A DNA stretch of 64,000 nucleotides from Cristatella mucedo (GCA_009760855.2 WPIO01000045.1:3272814-3336813), one strand, 5' to 3'; shown: positions 48,151 to 61,417, counted from the first letter of the stretch. Translations and numbers: made by a program. Notes: generated from the sequence alone by a model not told the origin.

Positions 48151-48669
48151 CAGGAGAGAAGCTCCGAGGGCTTTGGTGGGCATCACTGTGGCTCATTTGT
48201 ATTGCCACTGACACTTTCAGGCTCTACCTGTCCTTCGACCTTTTTCTAGGAAGCTTCACTCAGCCTCCTACTCACCCAATTCTCTGCAGACTGCTGGCAT
48301 TCGCACCTTAATAATGGCCACTAAACTTCATGAAACTTGATGACTATATAGACCACACTAATATGTGACAGAGCAAAGCTAATGCACCTTTAAGTTGGAA
48401 GGCCTTACGCTAAGATTGGTTTTTATCTGAGAGTGGTGCCACTGACCGCTGCCAAGTAGTCTTAACTGCTATTGCAAAACCACCGGTCATTGGATGAGCA
48501 TCATTGACTCCACTATCACGTCGTGCGCCCTACGTCTCAGCTTATAGAACATCGTCAAACGAGCTTGCTTGGGTGCGAGCACGATAGCCAAAACTAGTTT
48601 CACCGATGTTGACATCGTGTGATGAGCTACTATTCCCTCTATCGGGAGGACTTCTGGCCAGTGCGACAT

Positions 48670-49065
48670 AATCGCTGTGGCTGGTGCAAAACTCAGTGGC
48701 TCACCTGACCTGTCGTCGTCGGCAAAGCTGCTACACTCCATCACTGTCTGAGCTAGCTCCTAAAACAGGAGATCGATTTTAATGCCCCCTCTCGACTACG
48801 GGTCGCGCTCAGTCGCGAGCGTTATGGCGCCATATCTATCTGACATCCTCGCTTCTTTATTATGTGCTCCGCTCCGCTCGTCAAGCATCTGCTCTCTGCT
48901 CGTCACTATTACTAATGATCCAGCTTTTAGTGATTGAGCCTTTAGTTCTTATGAACTCAAAAGCCTGAAACTTGCTTCCGGCTTGTGTCACCACGTGTGA
49001 ATGACTCTGCATTGTCTGAGTTGAAGCTAAAACACACCTGTTCCAGCTCAGCTTTTGCGTTCGCG
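48670..49065 (+). mobile_element. Old L2-type relic
   Basis: Broken frames read LVQN-like CTGGTGCAAAACTCAGTGGC, LAPKTGDRF, APYLSDILASL-like, NDPAFSD*AFSSYELKS and LASGLCHHV. These follow the order of the L2-A reverse-transcriptase C-terminus at low similarity. Confidence 0.6.
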
Positions 49066-50467
49066 CCCATTGAAAAGCAATCTATTTGTCCGCTGCTTTC
49101 TGAGCTGTAGCACAAGGGCCAGGCCCAGGCTCATGAACGTTAAGCTTTACGTAGTGCAGTGCATGATTCAGCTCGGTTAGGACACTGCGTATAGCCACGG
49201 GTCTTTTGGGTTCTTCCTGGTACGATTTGGCTGAATCTTTGCATAGCACTGTATGGTTTTGCATAATTCTGAGAATGAGGCCATGCCATGTAATAAACTT
49301 GGGTAGTTCCTTTTGCATTCTTGTAGTTTGGTGTATAAAATTAGTATCTTAGGGTGGTCTACAACAACACATAATAATAATAATTGTAATTGTATATAAT
49401 CTGTTTGTTTTATAGGAACCGAAAACGTGGCCTTTGTAGTTTACTGCCACGTGGCCGACTTGGGGAAGGGTTATTGCAATTTGGCGCCTGATGCTGCCTC
49501 TTGAAGAAGCTCAAGTTTATAAGCTAGAGGCGCTTGATTTGAGGCAGTAAGTATCACGGCAAACCTTACACTCAACTCTGAGCCATATGGCACAGCCATG
49601 TGGCCCTCCGTCAGCCGGTAGCTGTGTGGCCTGTGTTGCCTTGTTTTGCTGAGGGATGGCATTCAGTGGCCAGCAAGCTTGCGGTTTGAAGGTCCGATCG
49701 GTGCTGTCTCACCAACGGAAAGAGTAAGAGCAATAGGTAGTTTGCCGACCGTTTTTGCCGTGTGCTCCTGTGACAAAGACAGAATCGAAGTTTTTTGGCT
49801 AACGACAAGTGCATTTTGTTAGTCTATTTGATAGGCGATTTTTGACTTATCTATCGTCGGTTGACTAAGCTGCATGGCAAAGTCTTCTTGTAGCTGGGGA
49901 ATGCTTAAAAGTCGGCCATTTTCGGTTTGCAGACCGGCAATCAGTTAAAAACCATGTTGTCCACAATGTCATTAGGCAGGCATAGCGCCTGCAGCGGTTA
50001 GTTGGCAGAAAGGCTCGTTATCTCCATCTTTTAATTGCAGGGGTAAAGCTACCGGTGGCCAGTGCTGATCAGCAACTCTCGCTTGCTAGCGACGTACACA
50101 GCGTTCACGGTAGCTTGTGACGCCAGTGGCGGTAAAGTATCGCTTTCCAGAGCAATATGTGATTACAAACCTGGCACCCAGTGTGGAGCATGCTGGTGTC
50201 GTATCAGCGGTGCTTGTATGCTTGCAAGCCCTCTTGCACTTCCGATTGTCTGCTTTCTTCTGACTCCTCTCGTCGCGGTTGTTTGTGTTTTGATGTAATG
50301 GCCTTTCCCAGCAATTTGGATTGCTAGCAGCATGCAGCAGTTGCTGCATGCCACAGCAACCACTGCAAACAGTAGTAGCGAGTAAAGGCGGTAAACGTAG
50401 CTATCTGTTTGCAGTGCTGTTTTATGCTAGCATGCTAACCTAGGCAGCCTACGATACTTGACCATAT

Positions 50468-50592
50468 ATAATATAATTCATTTGTATAGCACCCTAAGAG
50501 AACTTAATCACTATTCAGGCGCTTCATATTGCCTCGGGCTCGAGCCGCGACCTCTGCCAGACCTTGGGCGCTGCACCAAACCAGCTCGGTGC
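50468..50592 (-). mobile_element. tRNA-derived SINE, family 2 (copy 4)
   Basis: Minus strand: CGAGCTGGTTTGGTGCAGCG head with an internal deletion, B-box GGCTCGAGCCC, and L2-like tail GGTGCTATACAAATGAATT. Confidence 0.82.
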
Positions 50593-52059
50593 CATAGACA
50601 TTAAGCTTGCGTGTCAGCTTATTGTTGAGCAATGTCTTTCCCCCTTCTGGGTGACTATACCGTATTCAGCCATTTGATCTTCTCGGTGTGGTTGCAGCAC
50701 AAATTTCAGTTGAGATGAACAAGATCGATCAGGATTCAGGCAATATGGTTGGTGGACTCGCTCATAAGTATGAAACAGTGAAATTGTGACCAACTCTAAG
50801 TAAGCTATTCTTTGTGTGCTCCACCCAGCTACTACTGCGTTGTGGCGTGCCACTGCTAAGCCTCTGATCAAGGGGTGATTCAGCCGGTAGGGAACCTTTC
50901 TAGAACTTTGACAACCGGGAAAAGACCTTTTCATTTCGACGTATCCTTGATTGTATATTTTTGATTTTTGTCTCTGGCTATTCTACTTCTTTTCTGAACA
51001 GTTTTCTTGTCCTTGTTCTGGTTTGGGGCTGCCCCGGCACCAGTCACCTACCTTAGCTCAGCCGAGGCTGCGATGATTGCAAAAGCGGTGTGCACGGACA
51101 GCGCTAGCTGGCTGTGCAGCTTTGCTGCCTCGCGCTTCGTTCACACCGTGGCATCCTTGCTGTGGGTCGTTTAGCTCTCTCTGTGTGTCCTGCTTGGCCT
51201 CCCAATTGGCTCTCTTTGCTGAATGGCTGCGCAGACTATTGTTCTTTAATGTTCGTTTCGTCATTTGCCATTTTGTTCTTTTTTCTTCGGGCTCGTGATG
51301 TTTGCTGCGCTCGCCAAATGAAGCTTGCAATAGAGGCGGAAATCCCTCCGCTGTCTATGAGCTACGATCGGTGAATAGGCTGCAGCTGAAATGGCCATTG
51401 GATAGCTCGTTTTTAAAGATCGCCATCGGCACGTGGGCCGAGCCGCATGGAACCTGCCTATCTGGCTCTTGGAGGAGGTGTCCTTGCAGGTGGTATCTGG
51501 AAGCCATAGCGTCATTCACTGTGGGCCGCGGTGGTTCCCAGGCCTCCCCCCAGCCTGTCGTAATCTTTCTTCCCCGGACTTCCGTTAGGCTTCCCCTTGT
51601 GGCCATGCGATTCGAGCGATCGCGAGATGGATCATCGAACTTTTCCTCGAATCTCATTACTGGACGAGAACTACGGGAGCGGGCCGCTATGACGATCTGC
51701 TTGGCCCAGTTACGAGGTATCGTCGCTGCACACGCAAACCAGCGGCCCTTCTCAACTGGGGCCGGCAAGGCCATCCTCCCACGCGTCGGCCTCGTTGCGG
51801 TGATGATGCTCACTTATCCTCATGGCCGGTGAGCAACCTCGGCTCAGCATGCTTTTGCTACCTCTGTGGCATGGGGGAGGTGGGTGGGGTTTCTTGTAAA
51901 TAGCTGTTGTTCCACCTTCTCTCTCGCCTAGGACCGGATTGTAAAGAGCACTGCGTGCGCGGCCCTGATGGCCTCGCGTAATGTGCGCTTCTCTTTATCG
52001 GCATCAAGATTTCATTCATATCATTTGAAACATTCATTCCGCTTCCTTGATTTTATTCA
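50593..52059. other. Unassigned region with splice-like signals
   Basis: From 51300 to 51835 several frames on both strands are open. One plus-strand model uses acceptor CCGTTAG| (51589) to donor CCG|GTGAGC (51830), then acceptor CTCGCCTAG| (51930). Both junctions are phase 0 and the reading SPCGHAIRAIARWIIELFLE stays open across, followed by DRIVKSTACAALMASR. No family recognised. Confidence 0.25.
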
Positions 52060-52170
52060 TGATGGTCTGTGGGTTCGAAGCCCACAGTGGGTCGCTCCAG
52101 CGACGCCACTGCAAGCCCGGTGATAGCTTATGACGGCTCTCCTGCACTATGCAAATGAGGCAGTTACGCA
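52060..52170 (+). mobile_element. SINE family 1 (copy 6), 5'-truncated
   Basis: It starts near the B-box (GTGGGTTCGAAGCCCAC) and keeps the body CACTGCAAGCCCGGTGATAG, ACGGCTCTCCTGC and the tail AATGAGGCAGTTACGC. Confidence 0.75.
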
Positions 52171-53007
52171 TAGCTAGTATTCGTTTATTATTTAGCATTT
52201 GCCTCAGCGCTTGCCCAGGTCAGTCTTTGGTTTAAGCTTGATTTGCTTGCATCCGCAGCTGAGCGACACTGTTACGGCCGGCGTTCAAGCCACTTTGACA
52301 TGTCCTGCCCTGTGCGTTCGTTGAGCACACTCCACCGTCCGGCGACATGGTGATGGTAAATGGGCTGCTCTTTCAGCGTCGATTCCACTCACACTAAACC
52401 TCGGCTCGTAGTACCGCGAGGGTGCAAGCCAAGTCATCGACATGCAGAGCATGTTCGGGCTACTCAGCTGACCGCCGCCATCAAGGTGTACGAGCTCCTC
52501 GGCTGCTGATCGTGTTTAGTCGCCTCATTCTGGTGACTTCTGGCGAGTGCTGCCTTTCAGCGTTTTGTGCGAGCGGTGGCCATTGCCTCCGAAGAGACAC
52601 TCCCTCCAGCACACAGCAAGTCTATCGGTCAGGAGTTTTAAGCACCTGATTTTTGTGTGTATTGCAGTGATAGATTCTCGTGCAGGTAGAGACCATGTCT
52701 CTGTCCAGGCCACGCTGACTGGCGGTCGAATCGCTTTTGCAGTGCTGTATCTGTGGCGCAGACCCAGGCCTCTGGGAACTGCTTAGAATAATTCGCACCG
52801 GATGTCTTTCCATGGGCCCTCCTTTCAGCCCATCTGTGTTGACTGACCGGGGGCAGGCTAAAGGACTTACTCTGCTCTGGGCCAAGCCCGCGTGTTCACC
52901 CAAGAAAGGACCATTCAATCAATTGGAAGAAAAGACACGTCTCGGCGCCTGTGGAACAAATGAGTGAATCCATTTCCATGTCTACAAACAGGGTTAAGAA
53001 AGCGTAT

Positions 53008-53042
53008 AGACGAGCCGATTCAGCAGCCTCATTAGGTATCTG
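53008..53042 (-). mobile_element. SINE family 1 3'-tail fragment
   Basis: Minus strand: AATGAGGCTGCTGAATCGGC, the conserved end of the family. Confidence 0.5.
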
Positions 53043-53984
53043 TTTATAGCAGCTTCAGCTTTCTGTCTGTATGTAACAACAGTTCGTTGCCTACTGAAGG
53101 AATCGAAACCGATCTGCATCTTGGTTTGGCACATTTATTATCGTTGAGGTCCGTCTGATGGCATGGTGAAGCTAATGAAATTCAAGCCTTTTGAGGAGAC
53201 TCGGTTTCTGGAAATATCGCAGAACTGCGGAAAATTTGGAAGAGATGGAAAATATACGCAAGAAAAAAGCCTGCATAACAATACTGTGGCTGCCTCGCGG
53301 CGCAGCTTCTACGGTCTCCCGTTGAATATTCACCCAGACATCTTCTAGTCGACCGTATCTACCTGGCTGTTTATCCGAGCAATCGGGCACTTTTGGACGG
53401 GCGGTACTATTTCCAACTGACGACCTCATTGCTGACGCTCGTGGTCGCTACATCGATCGTATACGGGCACTTTAACCGCGAGCTCGTTCGATGCGACTAC
53501 CACGATACATGGCACGCAGCATCGGCAGCTTTGGACGTGTCGTTATTTGGTCGTGCCTGTCGAGGCAGGCCGTTGATGTACAAAATTAGCCATTCGATCA
53601 AATTTCCAGGTTCAGGTGTGTGCACAGAAGTGATGGGTTTGCCGGGGATCGCCGATTGCCAAGAACTTTGATCAAACCACTTCTACCGTAACGCACTCAG
53701 TTGTAGGCACAGTCTCAGCTTTCAGGCACATAATTCTCAAGCTTCCCAGCACTGCCATTGATGACATCCACATGGATGGCAGTACATTTTCTTAAATCGT
53801 ATTAAACTAACGCAGGTGTTTATGGAGCAACCAAAGGTCATTCAGAAGTGAAGAGGCTGACTGCAAAATTGGCTCCTGCCAGCATGTCTCCTGTTGAATC
53901 TCACAATCTGGGTCTGTCATGTTCCAGTGACCTCTTGGACAGCCACAGCAGCTCCCTAGTCAAGACTACCCTACTCTTCCTAAG

Positions 53985-54640
53985 CATTACTATAATTCAT
54001 TGTTTAGATAAGGATACCATGTCTAAGTGGTCCATTACATTTGGAATCATCTTGACTTCTGTAACTTTCACTGCTTGCTGGCCTACCAGCATGTGCAATC
54101 AGGCGATTACAGCGGTGCAAAACTCTGCAGCTAGGCTTGTCTGTCGTGAGCGTCGTTTTATCCGCTGCCCCTCTTTGCCGACCTGCACTGTAGTCAAGCA
54201 ACGGATTGACTTCTGAGTTTTGTCGCTCACTTTTAGGTCACTTCGTTCTTTGGCTCCAGCCCTACCTTTCAATATACCCCACAAGGCCAAGCATTGTACC
54301 ACCTGCTTTTGGAATCAGCGGAGTCACCAATACCTTGTACAAACCTCTCAAATTCTTTGGAGACCATTTAGTTCGTATGTTCCCCCAAAGCCTGGAACTC
54401 ACTTCCAACACACGTCCACACCATCCCCACAACGACCACAGCATTAAAAAAACTTAATTACGCACCTATTTGGGGTGGCATTTAATTGATTGATGATTCA
54501 TCCTTTTATGTGCTGTGATGCAAATGCACCAATGCATGCCACTAACCACACTTTGACATCACACAGGACACCTGAGTGTGCTGGGTTAAAAAGTGCTGTT
54601 CTAATAGGTGATGCTATTATTGCGACCTTCTACCACGTAT
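53985..54640 (+). mobile_element. L2-A copy K, frameshifted
   Basis: It starts farther 5' than copy C (TTAGATAAGGATACCATGTC = LDKDT region). It keeps ACTTTCACTGCTTGCTGGCC, CTCTGCAGCTAGGCTTGTC, GTCAAGCAACGGATTGAC and AAGCCTGGAACTCAC, and ends in a worn 3' UTR. Many single-base indels. Confidence 0.85.
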
Positions 54641-54839
54641 GCTCTGTATAATCTAAGGTGTTTAGTAATTCGACAGCTGCCTCAATTTCAAAAGCTTTCA
54701 TTCAGAAGACTGCCTCTGGCCTTCATCACATCCAGTCCTATCCAAGATTAGAAGCTGTCTCGATGACTTCCCAAAGAAATTTAACTAGCTCTTTAGTTCT
54801 ATGACAGTTGTTATGTAATTCCCTTTTGGCTGGGCTACA

Positions 54840-55375
54840 AGAAAGCTATTAGCCTGCTAGCGGACTATAGATGGCTGCAAGGCTGGTCTTTCAAGTCCCA
54901 ACGGTTTAGCACGTGTCACCTCTGAAGAAGCTAGGATGGTTGCCAGTTGAAGGCAAAGGGATACTGGTGGATTCTTACACCCCCAGCCACAAGGCCTCAC
55001 AGCTTGTCCTTCATTACTGAGACTGCTGCATCAGTTTCAACCTGTTCAGCATCCCTCAAGGTCCTGTCTGGACAATAAATTAGCTGTCCCATTCCTCCGC
55101 TTAAAGACAGTTGGCGACAGAAACTTTGCTCAGCAGGTCTAGACTATTGGAACTCTTTACAATTTTAACAAACATCTACTCTCCAACCGACTATACATCT
55201 TTTCCAACGGGACACAGGCTGCTTTACTCACTACTGCTTCTCTCTAACTCTGCTATAGCCACTTTCTCTTTGTTTGTAAGGACAGTCTGTTGGCTACCAG
55301 ATAAGTACCAAAGCCACTTAGGCTGTGAGGTGCACTATACAAAACTCTCCTGTGCTTACCCTGGTTTGACACATT
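54840..55375 (+). mobile_element. L2-B relic, 3' part
   Basis: The plus strand reads a decayed reverse-transcriptase C-terminus (TETAASVSTCSASLKVLSG-like, then LKTVGDRNFAQQV). It continues into the L2-B 3' end with CACTTTCTCTTTGTTTGTAA and CAGTCTGTTGGCTACCAG (55262-55310), the element shared with 16.7, 26.2 and 27.7 kb. Confidence 0.65.
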
Positions 55376-55380
55376 GAGTT

Positions 55381-55490
55381 ACAGACAGACTCATACACAT
55401 ACATACATACAGCACATACCACATACATCACATACACATACATACATACATACACATACACATATATACATACATACATACATACATACT
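55381..55490. repeat. (CATA)n microsatellite
   Basis: Imperfect CATA/CACATA repeats separate an L2-B copy from an L2-A 3' end. Confidence 0.92.
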
Positions 55491-55495
55491 GGCAT

Positions 55496-55660
55496 GCTTA
55501 TTCCTATTGCATGTCACCCTAACCATGTTATTCATGTTGTTTATCAAAGCACCATGTTCACCATTCAATCGTGTTTGTAAATGTGAAGTGCCCTAGAGAA
55601 GATTTGAGTTCTCTGAGAGGCGCTTTATGGAATCTTATTATTATTATTATATTATTAGCT
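55496..55660 (+). mobile_element. L2-A copy L (3' UTR only)
   Basis: CACCCTAACCATGTTATTC, GTAAATGTGAAGTGCCC, GAGTTCTCTGAGAGGCGC, then TTTATGGAATC and (TTA)n. Confidence 0.88.
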
Positions 55661-57660
55661 ATGCCAATCCGGCTGAGCTGAATGCTTCACGTGTTTGCTG
55701 CTGCTGGCATTGCATGCAAGCGTCCGCATCTGTCTTTGCCCAGACCTAGTCATAGTGGGGGCATTGCCTCCCAAGTCGTTGATTTGTCAGCGAGCCTGAT
55801 TTCAGCAAGAAGCCTCAATTCAGACCCAAGACTGTATTATCTTTGGCAGCAAATCGTTTGAAATCTAAGCCGTGCGGCATATGCAAACGCCCGGGTAGAG
55901 ATTAGTCTTCTTGAGCACCACACGAATGATTTATTAATATGAGTCTATATATATAAGTAGTTTATATATATATATTCCATATATGAGAGGAAGCTTACTT
56001 TGGAACATTTTTATGAGCTGTCTTTCAAGGAAAGGATCTCTGCAGAAGTTTGGTTTGCTACTGCTTCTTCTTGCCGATCCCGCCCAGCCGTGCAGGCAGT
56101 TGCATATCTATGTGACGGTTTCTGTTACGTCGTCGGCCCTTCTTTTTGTTGCTAGGACAAACCCATACCAATAGCATCACTTTCACCCCGAGATGGCATC
56201 TGAGCTTTGATAACGTCAACTGAATACGCCAGTCGACCTAATTAAGCCTTTATTCGAGGTTTCTGCTGGAAAGAAAGTGGCTATAGTAGGGCAGTGGCTC
56301 CAGGCCAAGAGTATCATGGCATTGGTGCTCTGTCAGCATTTGTTACGACCATAAATTATGAGCTAGGACATGATACAATTCAGATATCTAACTAGAAATA
56401 CATTGAACTCTGATGCATGATTATTTATCTGATGCATATGTGTAGAAACCAAGCTTTTGATATTATACCATCGAAGCCATGTCGCACAGGTGGCCCTCAT
56501 TAGCACGGGCGCACGCACCCTCACCTGCAAGTAAAGGATTCGCGTCTGAGTGTTCTCAGCGTGAGTGAACGAGCTCAGAATTCGAATGGAAGCATCTGAT
56601 GCTCTAGAATAAATGTTCATCAGGCATCACGTTAACAAATGATGCCTAGCCAACCAGACAGACTAGTAATGGCACGGTGCCAGAAGTACTATAAACGGCT
56701 CATCGGCGGCGATATGTGATGTGGCAACAACTGCGATGATGATCATGCTTTGCGTGGTGACCAGCCGTTAGCCAACCTGTAGCACCGCCATTGCTCTGCC
56801 ACAAGGCTGCTGTGGCCTGAATTATTCTCACATCTGTGAAACGCTGCCAGCTTTTTCTATTCTCGCTTAAGCGAATGCCCGTGGGCCTGGCGATGCTGCT
56901 TGTTGCCCTTCCCTGGCGTCACGCTTGTGCGCCGCTCTACTTACAGAAGTCGACTTTGATCGTGCGCCTGCTGCCGCGGATTCTTCAGGCCGAGGCTGGC
57001 TTGCTGCTGAGCTTGGCGGCCGCGCGTCGTGGCTGACGCATAACCACCGACTCGAGGGTCGATCGCGTGTACCGAGTGCGCCGCTGCTGTGTGACCGGCC
57101 TCTGCCTGGCCTTGTGCAGCACTTAATAAGTCAATGGCGCTGCAGCAGCAACAGCACTGTTATCGTTTGGTGCTGAGGAGGCCTGACTTCTATGAGCTTG
57201 GGCTCACGCTTTGCGACACAGATTGACCGATATAGATTAGTAAAAGATTGTCTGCTTCCAGGCTGCCTTGGCCCTTGAGCTGTTCATGCCATATGAACCA
57301 GGCATTTAGTTAGTGTAAATTGTTACTGCTGAATTAGGCGCTCTCACTGACAATGCATCACTTTGGCTGTGGTTTGAGCTTCAGTTGAGTTTTATTTTGT
57401 GGAAGGACTCTAAATGTTCCACGATACCGTGTACCTAATATACACTAAGTAACATCAACTCCTTGAAGAAAGTTACAGAAGCTGCCAAGATGGCGACATC
57501 CACATTGCGATCCTGCGTTTCCCCTAGCTGAGTATGACACACGCTGGTCGGAGAGCGAGGGCTGAAACTGTCAGGTGCTCAGAACACCAGCTGGCTGACT
57601 TTATTGCACAGCAGCTTCGGCCAGGCTCTCTAAAGTATCTTATAGGGTCTACTGCATTAT
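55661..57660. other. About 2 kb without a readable gene
   Basis: A TA-rich tract lies at about 55.93-55.98 kb. A plus acceptor CTCTACTTACAG| (56945) opens a GC-rich frame (VDFDRAPAAADSSGRG...) to 57176 that I cannot assign. Confidence 0.3.
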
Positions 57661-57667
57661 TGGTGTT

Positions 57668-57760
57668 GGTGTGTGTGTGTTGTGTGTGTGTGTGTGTCTG
57701 TTTGTATATCTGTCTACTGTCTGTCTGTCTACTGTCTATACCCTATTCTATCAGTCTCTG
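57668..57760. repeat. (TG)n and (CTGT)n microsatellite
   Basis: TG dinucleotides run into CTGT tetramers. Confidence 0.9.
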
Positions 57761-58221
57761 TGTCTGTATCATCATCTGAGACTCTGCAAAGTCACGAGGG
57801 CCTAAGCAGTTAATGCAGAAGAAAGTTTCTTGATCATGCATGCTAAATGAATGCTGATGCTGCTGTAGCTGACAGATTTTCTATTTTCAGTGGTGGGACA
57901 TAACTTAGTTAAGATAATTGGTCGATAAAGGTCAGTGGCATATGAAGTGGAGCTTAGGATTGGAAACAGTAGTGTGTCGGCAGCAAGGAGAAGATGATGT
58001 CGTCGAAGCTACGATTGTGATCTGAGTTCCATGCCACCGAAGGCACGAAGAGGCTGTAACAACTGCTAGGTGCATGGAAGCAAGCCAGGCCAATGGCTTT
58101 GGTGGGAGGTCCAGAATTTAGCTTTGAACCAGCTGGATTACAGCAAGCTGCCACACTTCATTCAACAAAAGATACAACGTGAATCATCGTAGATCAGGAA
58201 GCGCGCTAAGATTTCATACGA

Positions 58222-58470
58222 ATCCTGTGGGAGATATTCTGGAAGAGCGATTTTGAGCTTTAAACTTTCCAATTTCGATTCGGGCATGGTTATCCCAATA
58301 CTAGAAGCAGTTGGCTTTATCGTCATTCAATTTGAAAGGGTTGCTGCCATCATATGGATGTGTCAGCAATACATCATAAGAAGAGTTGAGAAAATTCATT
58401 CTCTGAGAGGCTGGGAGGGAAGCAATGGTACAACTGATGTCGTCATACAAGTGAAAGCCTAAACCTAAGG
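58222..58470 (-). mobile_element. L2-A copy M: catalytic core of reverse transcriptase, decayed
   Basis: Aligned with copy A, it covers GGCTTTCACTTGTATGACGA (the mutated FHFYADD site), then ACCATTGCTTCCCTCCCAGC, AAATTGAATGACG and GGAAAGTTTAAAGC. It is an internal piece without the 3' end, an unusual shape for a target-primed insertion. Confidence 0.7.
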
Positions 58471-58859
58471 CTTTTCAGTCAGTCCAACTTCGGCCGGAGA
58501 GGAAGTGTGCACTGTCTCAGCCCGTGACAGGCTCAGTCCTGGTATCCCATGCTTCATCTTTTGGTTTGACTTGCTGTACCATTCATTGCCGCCAAATCAC
58601 AGTTCCACAAAACAATGAGGACGGTAATTCGCGTTGGTGCATATTACGCGCATCTGTAGCAAGTGATGCTTCTGACATACAGTCCAGTAGCTAAACAGCG
58701 TCGGACAAAGAAAATGCAAAGGGCGTTGGTTGCAGCTGGAGGACGAGCCAGAGCAGCATGCAACGACTGCTGGGCAGAGGAACTTCCAGTCGATCAGCGG
58801 CCGACGGAGGGGAGGGCTGAGGCTTTTTCCGATCAGAAGCCAGCCAAGCTCAACCATCC

Positions 58860-59040
58860 ACGATCCAGCTCTTTGCAGAACACAAGCACAGTCAGTCCGC
58901 TTTGCTGAAAGAAGCACGAAGTCTGACGGATGGTTCCATGGAGGCAGAGGCAATGCTGGCGACCGGGCAGGCAGCTGCTGGGAGGCTTCGCTATGGGCGT
59001 CAAAGGATCAAAGGCCACACGGACTTTCTGTGTCTGCTCC
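58860..59040 (+). other. Open frame with SNARE-like spacing (unproven)
   Basis: After an acceptor-like CTCTTTGCAG| at 58877 the plus strand reads LLKEARSLTDGSMEAEAMLA then TGQAAAGRLRYGRQRIKG. The spacing of hydrophobic and Arg residues is like the Qb-SNARE helix of Vti1/membrin. No donor of good quality follows, so it may be chance. Confidence 0.2.
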
Positions 59041-59189
59041 ATCACTCAGTTTGGCTGAGCAAACAGTTTGTTTGGTTGAGTTTACAGTCTTTCTGTTCCA
59101 TTCTGCTCCTCCACCATCACCATACCTTACTGTGACGTGTGCTCAGTCACAATTACATGCAGATGGCTGAATTACATCCTCTTGCCTGG

Positions 59190-61417
59190 TCTGGCGTGCA
59201 CTAAGGCGTTACGGTGAGTTGATTAAAGTTAGTCGCCAGAAAAATTTGCTCAGGATAACAATGATTTAATTGTGGCTCACTCAAGCTTGAAAAATAAGCT
59301 TCTGCAGGTGTTGAAAAGCGCTTATATGCATCCAACTCAAACCTCGATCGTCTCAGTCTCCCGACAGAACCTCTCATCTGGGCAGCACAACTCAAAGAGA
59401 ACCAGTGAGCTAAGCATGATGCCCAGTCTCTCTCTGTTCAGCAGTCCACAAAGAATTGTGGGCCGGTCAGGCTACAGGAAGGGTACTGGACCATTCATGA
59501 AGTCATGGCTTACCTGTAGAGTGTATACAGATGACCGATAACGCTCAAATCGTTTGTAACCCCAGAGGAACTCAAATCTTCATCAGGTGACTACTGCCAG
59601 AAGGGCTCGCGAGCCCGTGTTCTCTGCCATCAAAAGGCGAACTTTCACCGGAAGCCAAGGGTACACCTGAAATGAACGTGTCAATCGAATATATGTGTTT
59701 GCTGAACATAGAAGACAGGAGTATGTTAGAACTGGCGATGGAAGTTTGACGACTACCATGAAGAAAAAATATGTTGGTACAGGAAACCATAACGATGTAA
59801 ACCGGAATCAGCAAATCTATAAGTAAAAAATTTAGCGATCTCTGCATCATATGTAGGCTTATCCCAACTTGTCCGTATCTTGTTGATCGCTATGATCTTA
59901 AGTTTGTTAAGGGTCATTCTTGTGACTTTTAAATTTAAAATGTGAGTTCAACTCCTGCATGTTTGACACTAAATCAGGAATATTTTTTTCTTATTTCAGT
60001 TTGGATAAATTTGGCTGCACTGATCATACACGTCCTGGAGCTTTTATTACCGTAATCGTGGACTTATAGAACCAAAATGTATCAAATAGAAATAAAAATA
60101 TTGATCCTATGATAAACAAGAAGAGCTGAACTCATGACTGTTCTCTGAGGAAATATTAGCCGAGCTATGGAATTTACAAAGGCATAAACTTCAACCTAGA
60201 AATGAAGCTGCTTTATAGAAGTCACAAGTATGCACCCTCAACAGCCTTCAAGCATATATCGCGATCTGCGGGTTCGACGGTTGGAATTCTGGTCGCACGC
60301 GGTGACTGTTAATTATCATTTGTAGATTTGTTGCTGTTCCCTTCGGAATTCAGGACTGCATAACCATTTTCACTTTGTGTGATCTCAAGTCTAACAACTT
60401 TAATCTTTTGGTGCCATACCTGTTTAATCGTCAGTTAATTATAAATATTTTTTACATTCCCAAGTTAAATCCCTTGGCCAGATATGAAGGTTGGTAGCCA
60501 TCCAACTCTACTTCACGAAAAAGAAAAGTCAGTAAGATGAATTTGAGAAGTGAGTGTAACAGAAGTATCCACCGAGTGAAGCTAGAAAGAGACAGTGGAG
60601 ATGATGTTGGACTACGATGAGGACATTGCACAAAAGCTTGCTAGAAATTTCACAGACCAAGTCACAGAGCAATGGGTTTCAAAAGTTTTCAGTTTCCAAC
60701 GAGGTAGAAAAACAGCTAATCTGATGTCAGGTAGATCTGAGTGCGAGAGTAGCTAAAGCTGATGTGGCAGGTAAGGTATGGATAGGAACCAATTTATGAC
60801 AGGCATTCATTGAGTTCGACGTGGAACATTTTCTTTAACCTTTAATCAACAGAGAGCCGTGGCAGCTCAACAGCAAAGGAAACACGTACTAAATCGCTCA
60901 GATCTGCCAGTAACTTACAGGCATATTCATCACCGACTAAGGCTGTGGCTTTTTGTGGCAATACTATGAATAACAGTGTTGTATTCTATGAACCGAACTG
61001 GAGCTAGTAAGATCTCTAGCCGTCAATAGTAGCAATCTTAGGTATACGTGCATAATGGCTTGCTGCAGAATAAATCTTCAATTGCCAGAGCACAAATTCT
61101 CAACTTCAAGCAGTTGTCCGGTTCAAATGTTGGAAAGCATGATGATGGTTACTGCCAGCCGCGTTAGTGGCGAAAATTTCTCATTTTGGAGCACAAATGT
61201 GGCGTTTAGGCTGATAAAACAGGACCCAGGTCCTGTTTTTATGTCAGACTAACCAGGCAATCGGCCCCGGGACCAAATGTCTGCAAAGAAAGGGAAAAAG
61301 TCGGGGTCATTCTGGTCATAGCAGCCGATTACAAATGCCACTCATGCAATCTCCCGGCTGCGTTTAATGTTTTTAAATAAATAAGCCATTCCGCCGTTAG
61401 TTGAAAACTGACGCTTT
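59190..61417. other. AT-rich region, no gene read
   Basis: Short frames only. A SINE1-like relic may lie at about 59.89-59.99 kb (GTGAGTTCAACTCCTGCATG as a B-box). Another tRNA-box-like word, GGGTTCGACGGTTGGAATTC, lies at 60.27 kb. Confidence 0.35.

Noticed and set aside
51355-51813. 152-codon minus-strand frame as a gene
   Set aside because: The opposite strand and a third frame are open over the same bases. No domain, start or splice evidence favours the minus strand.
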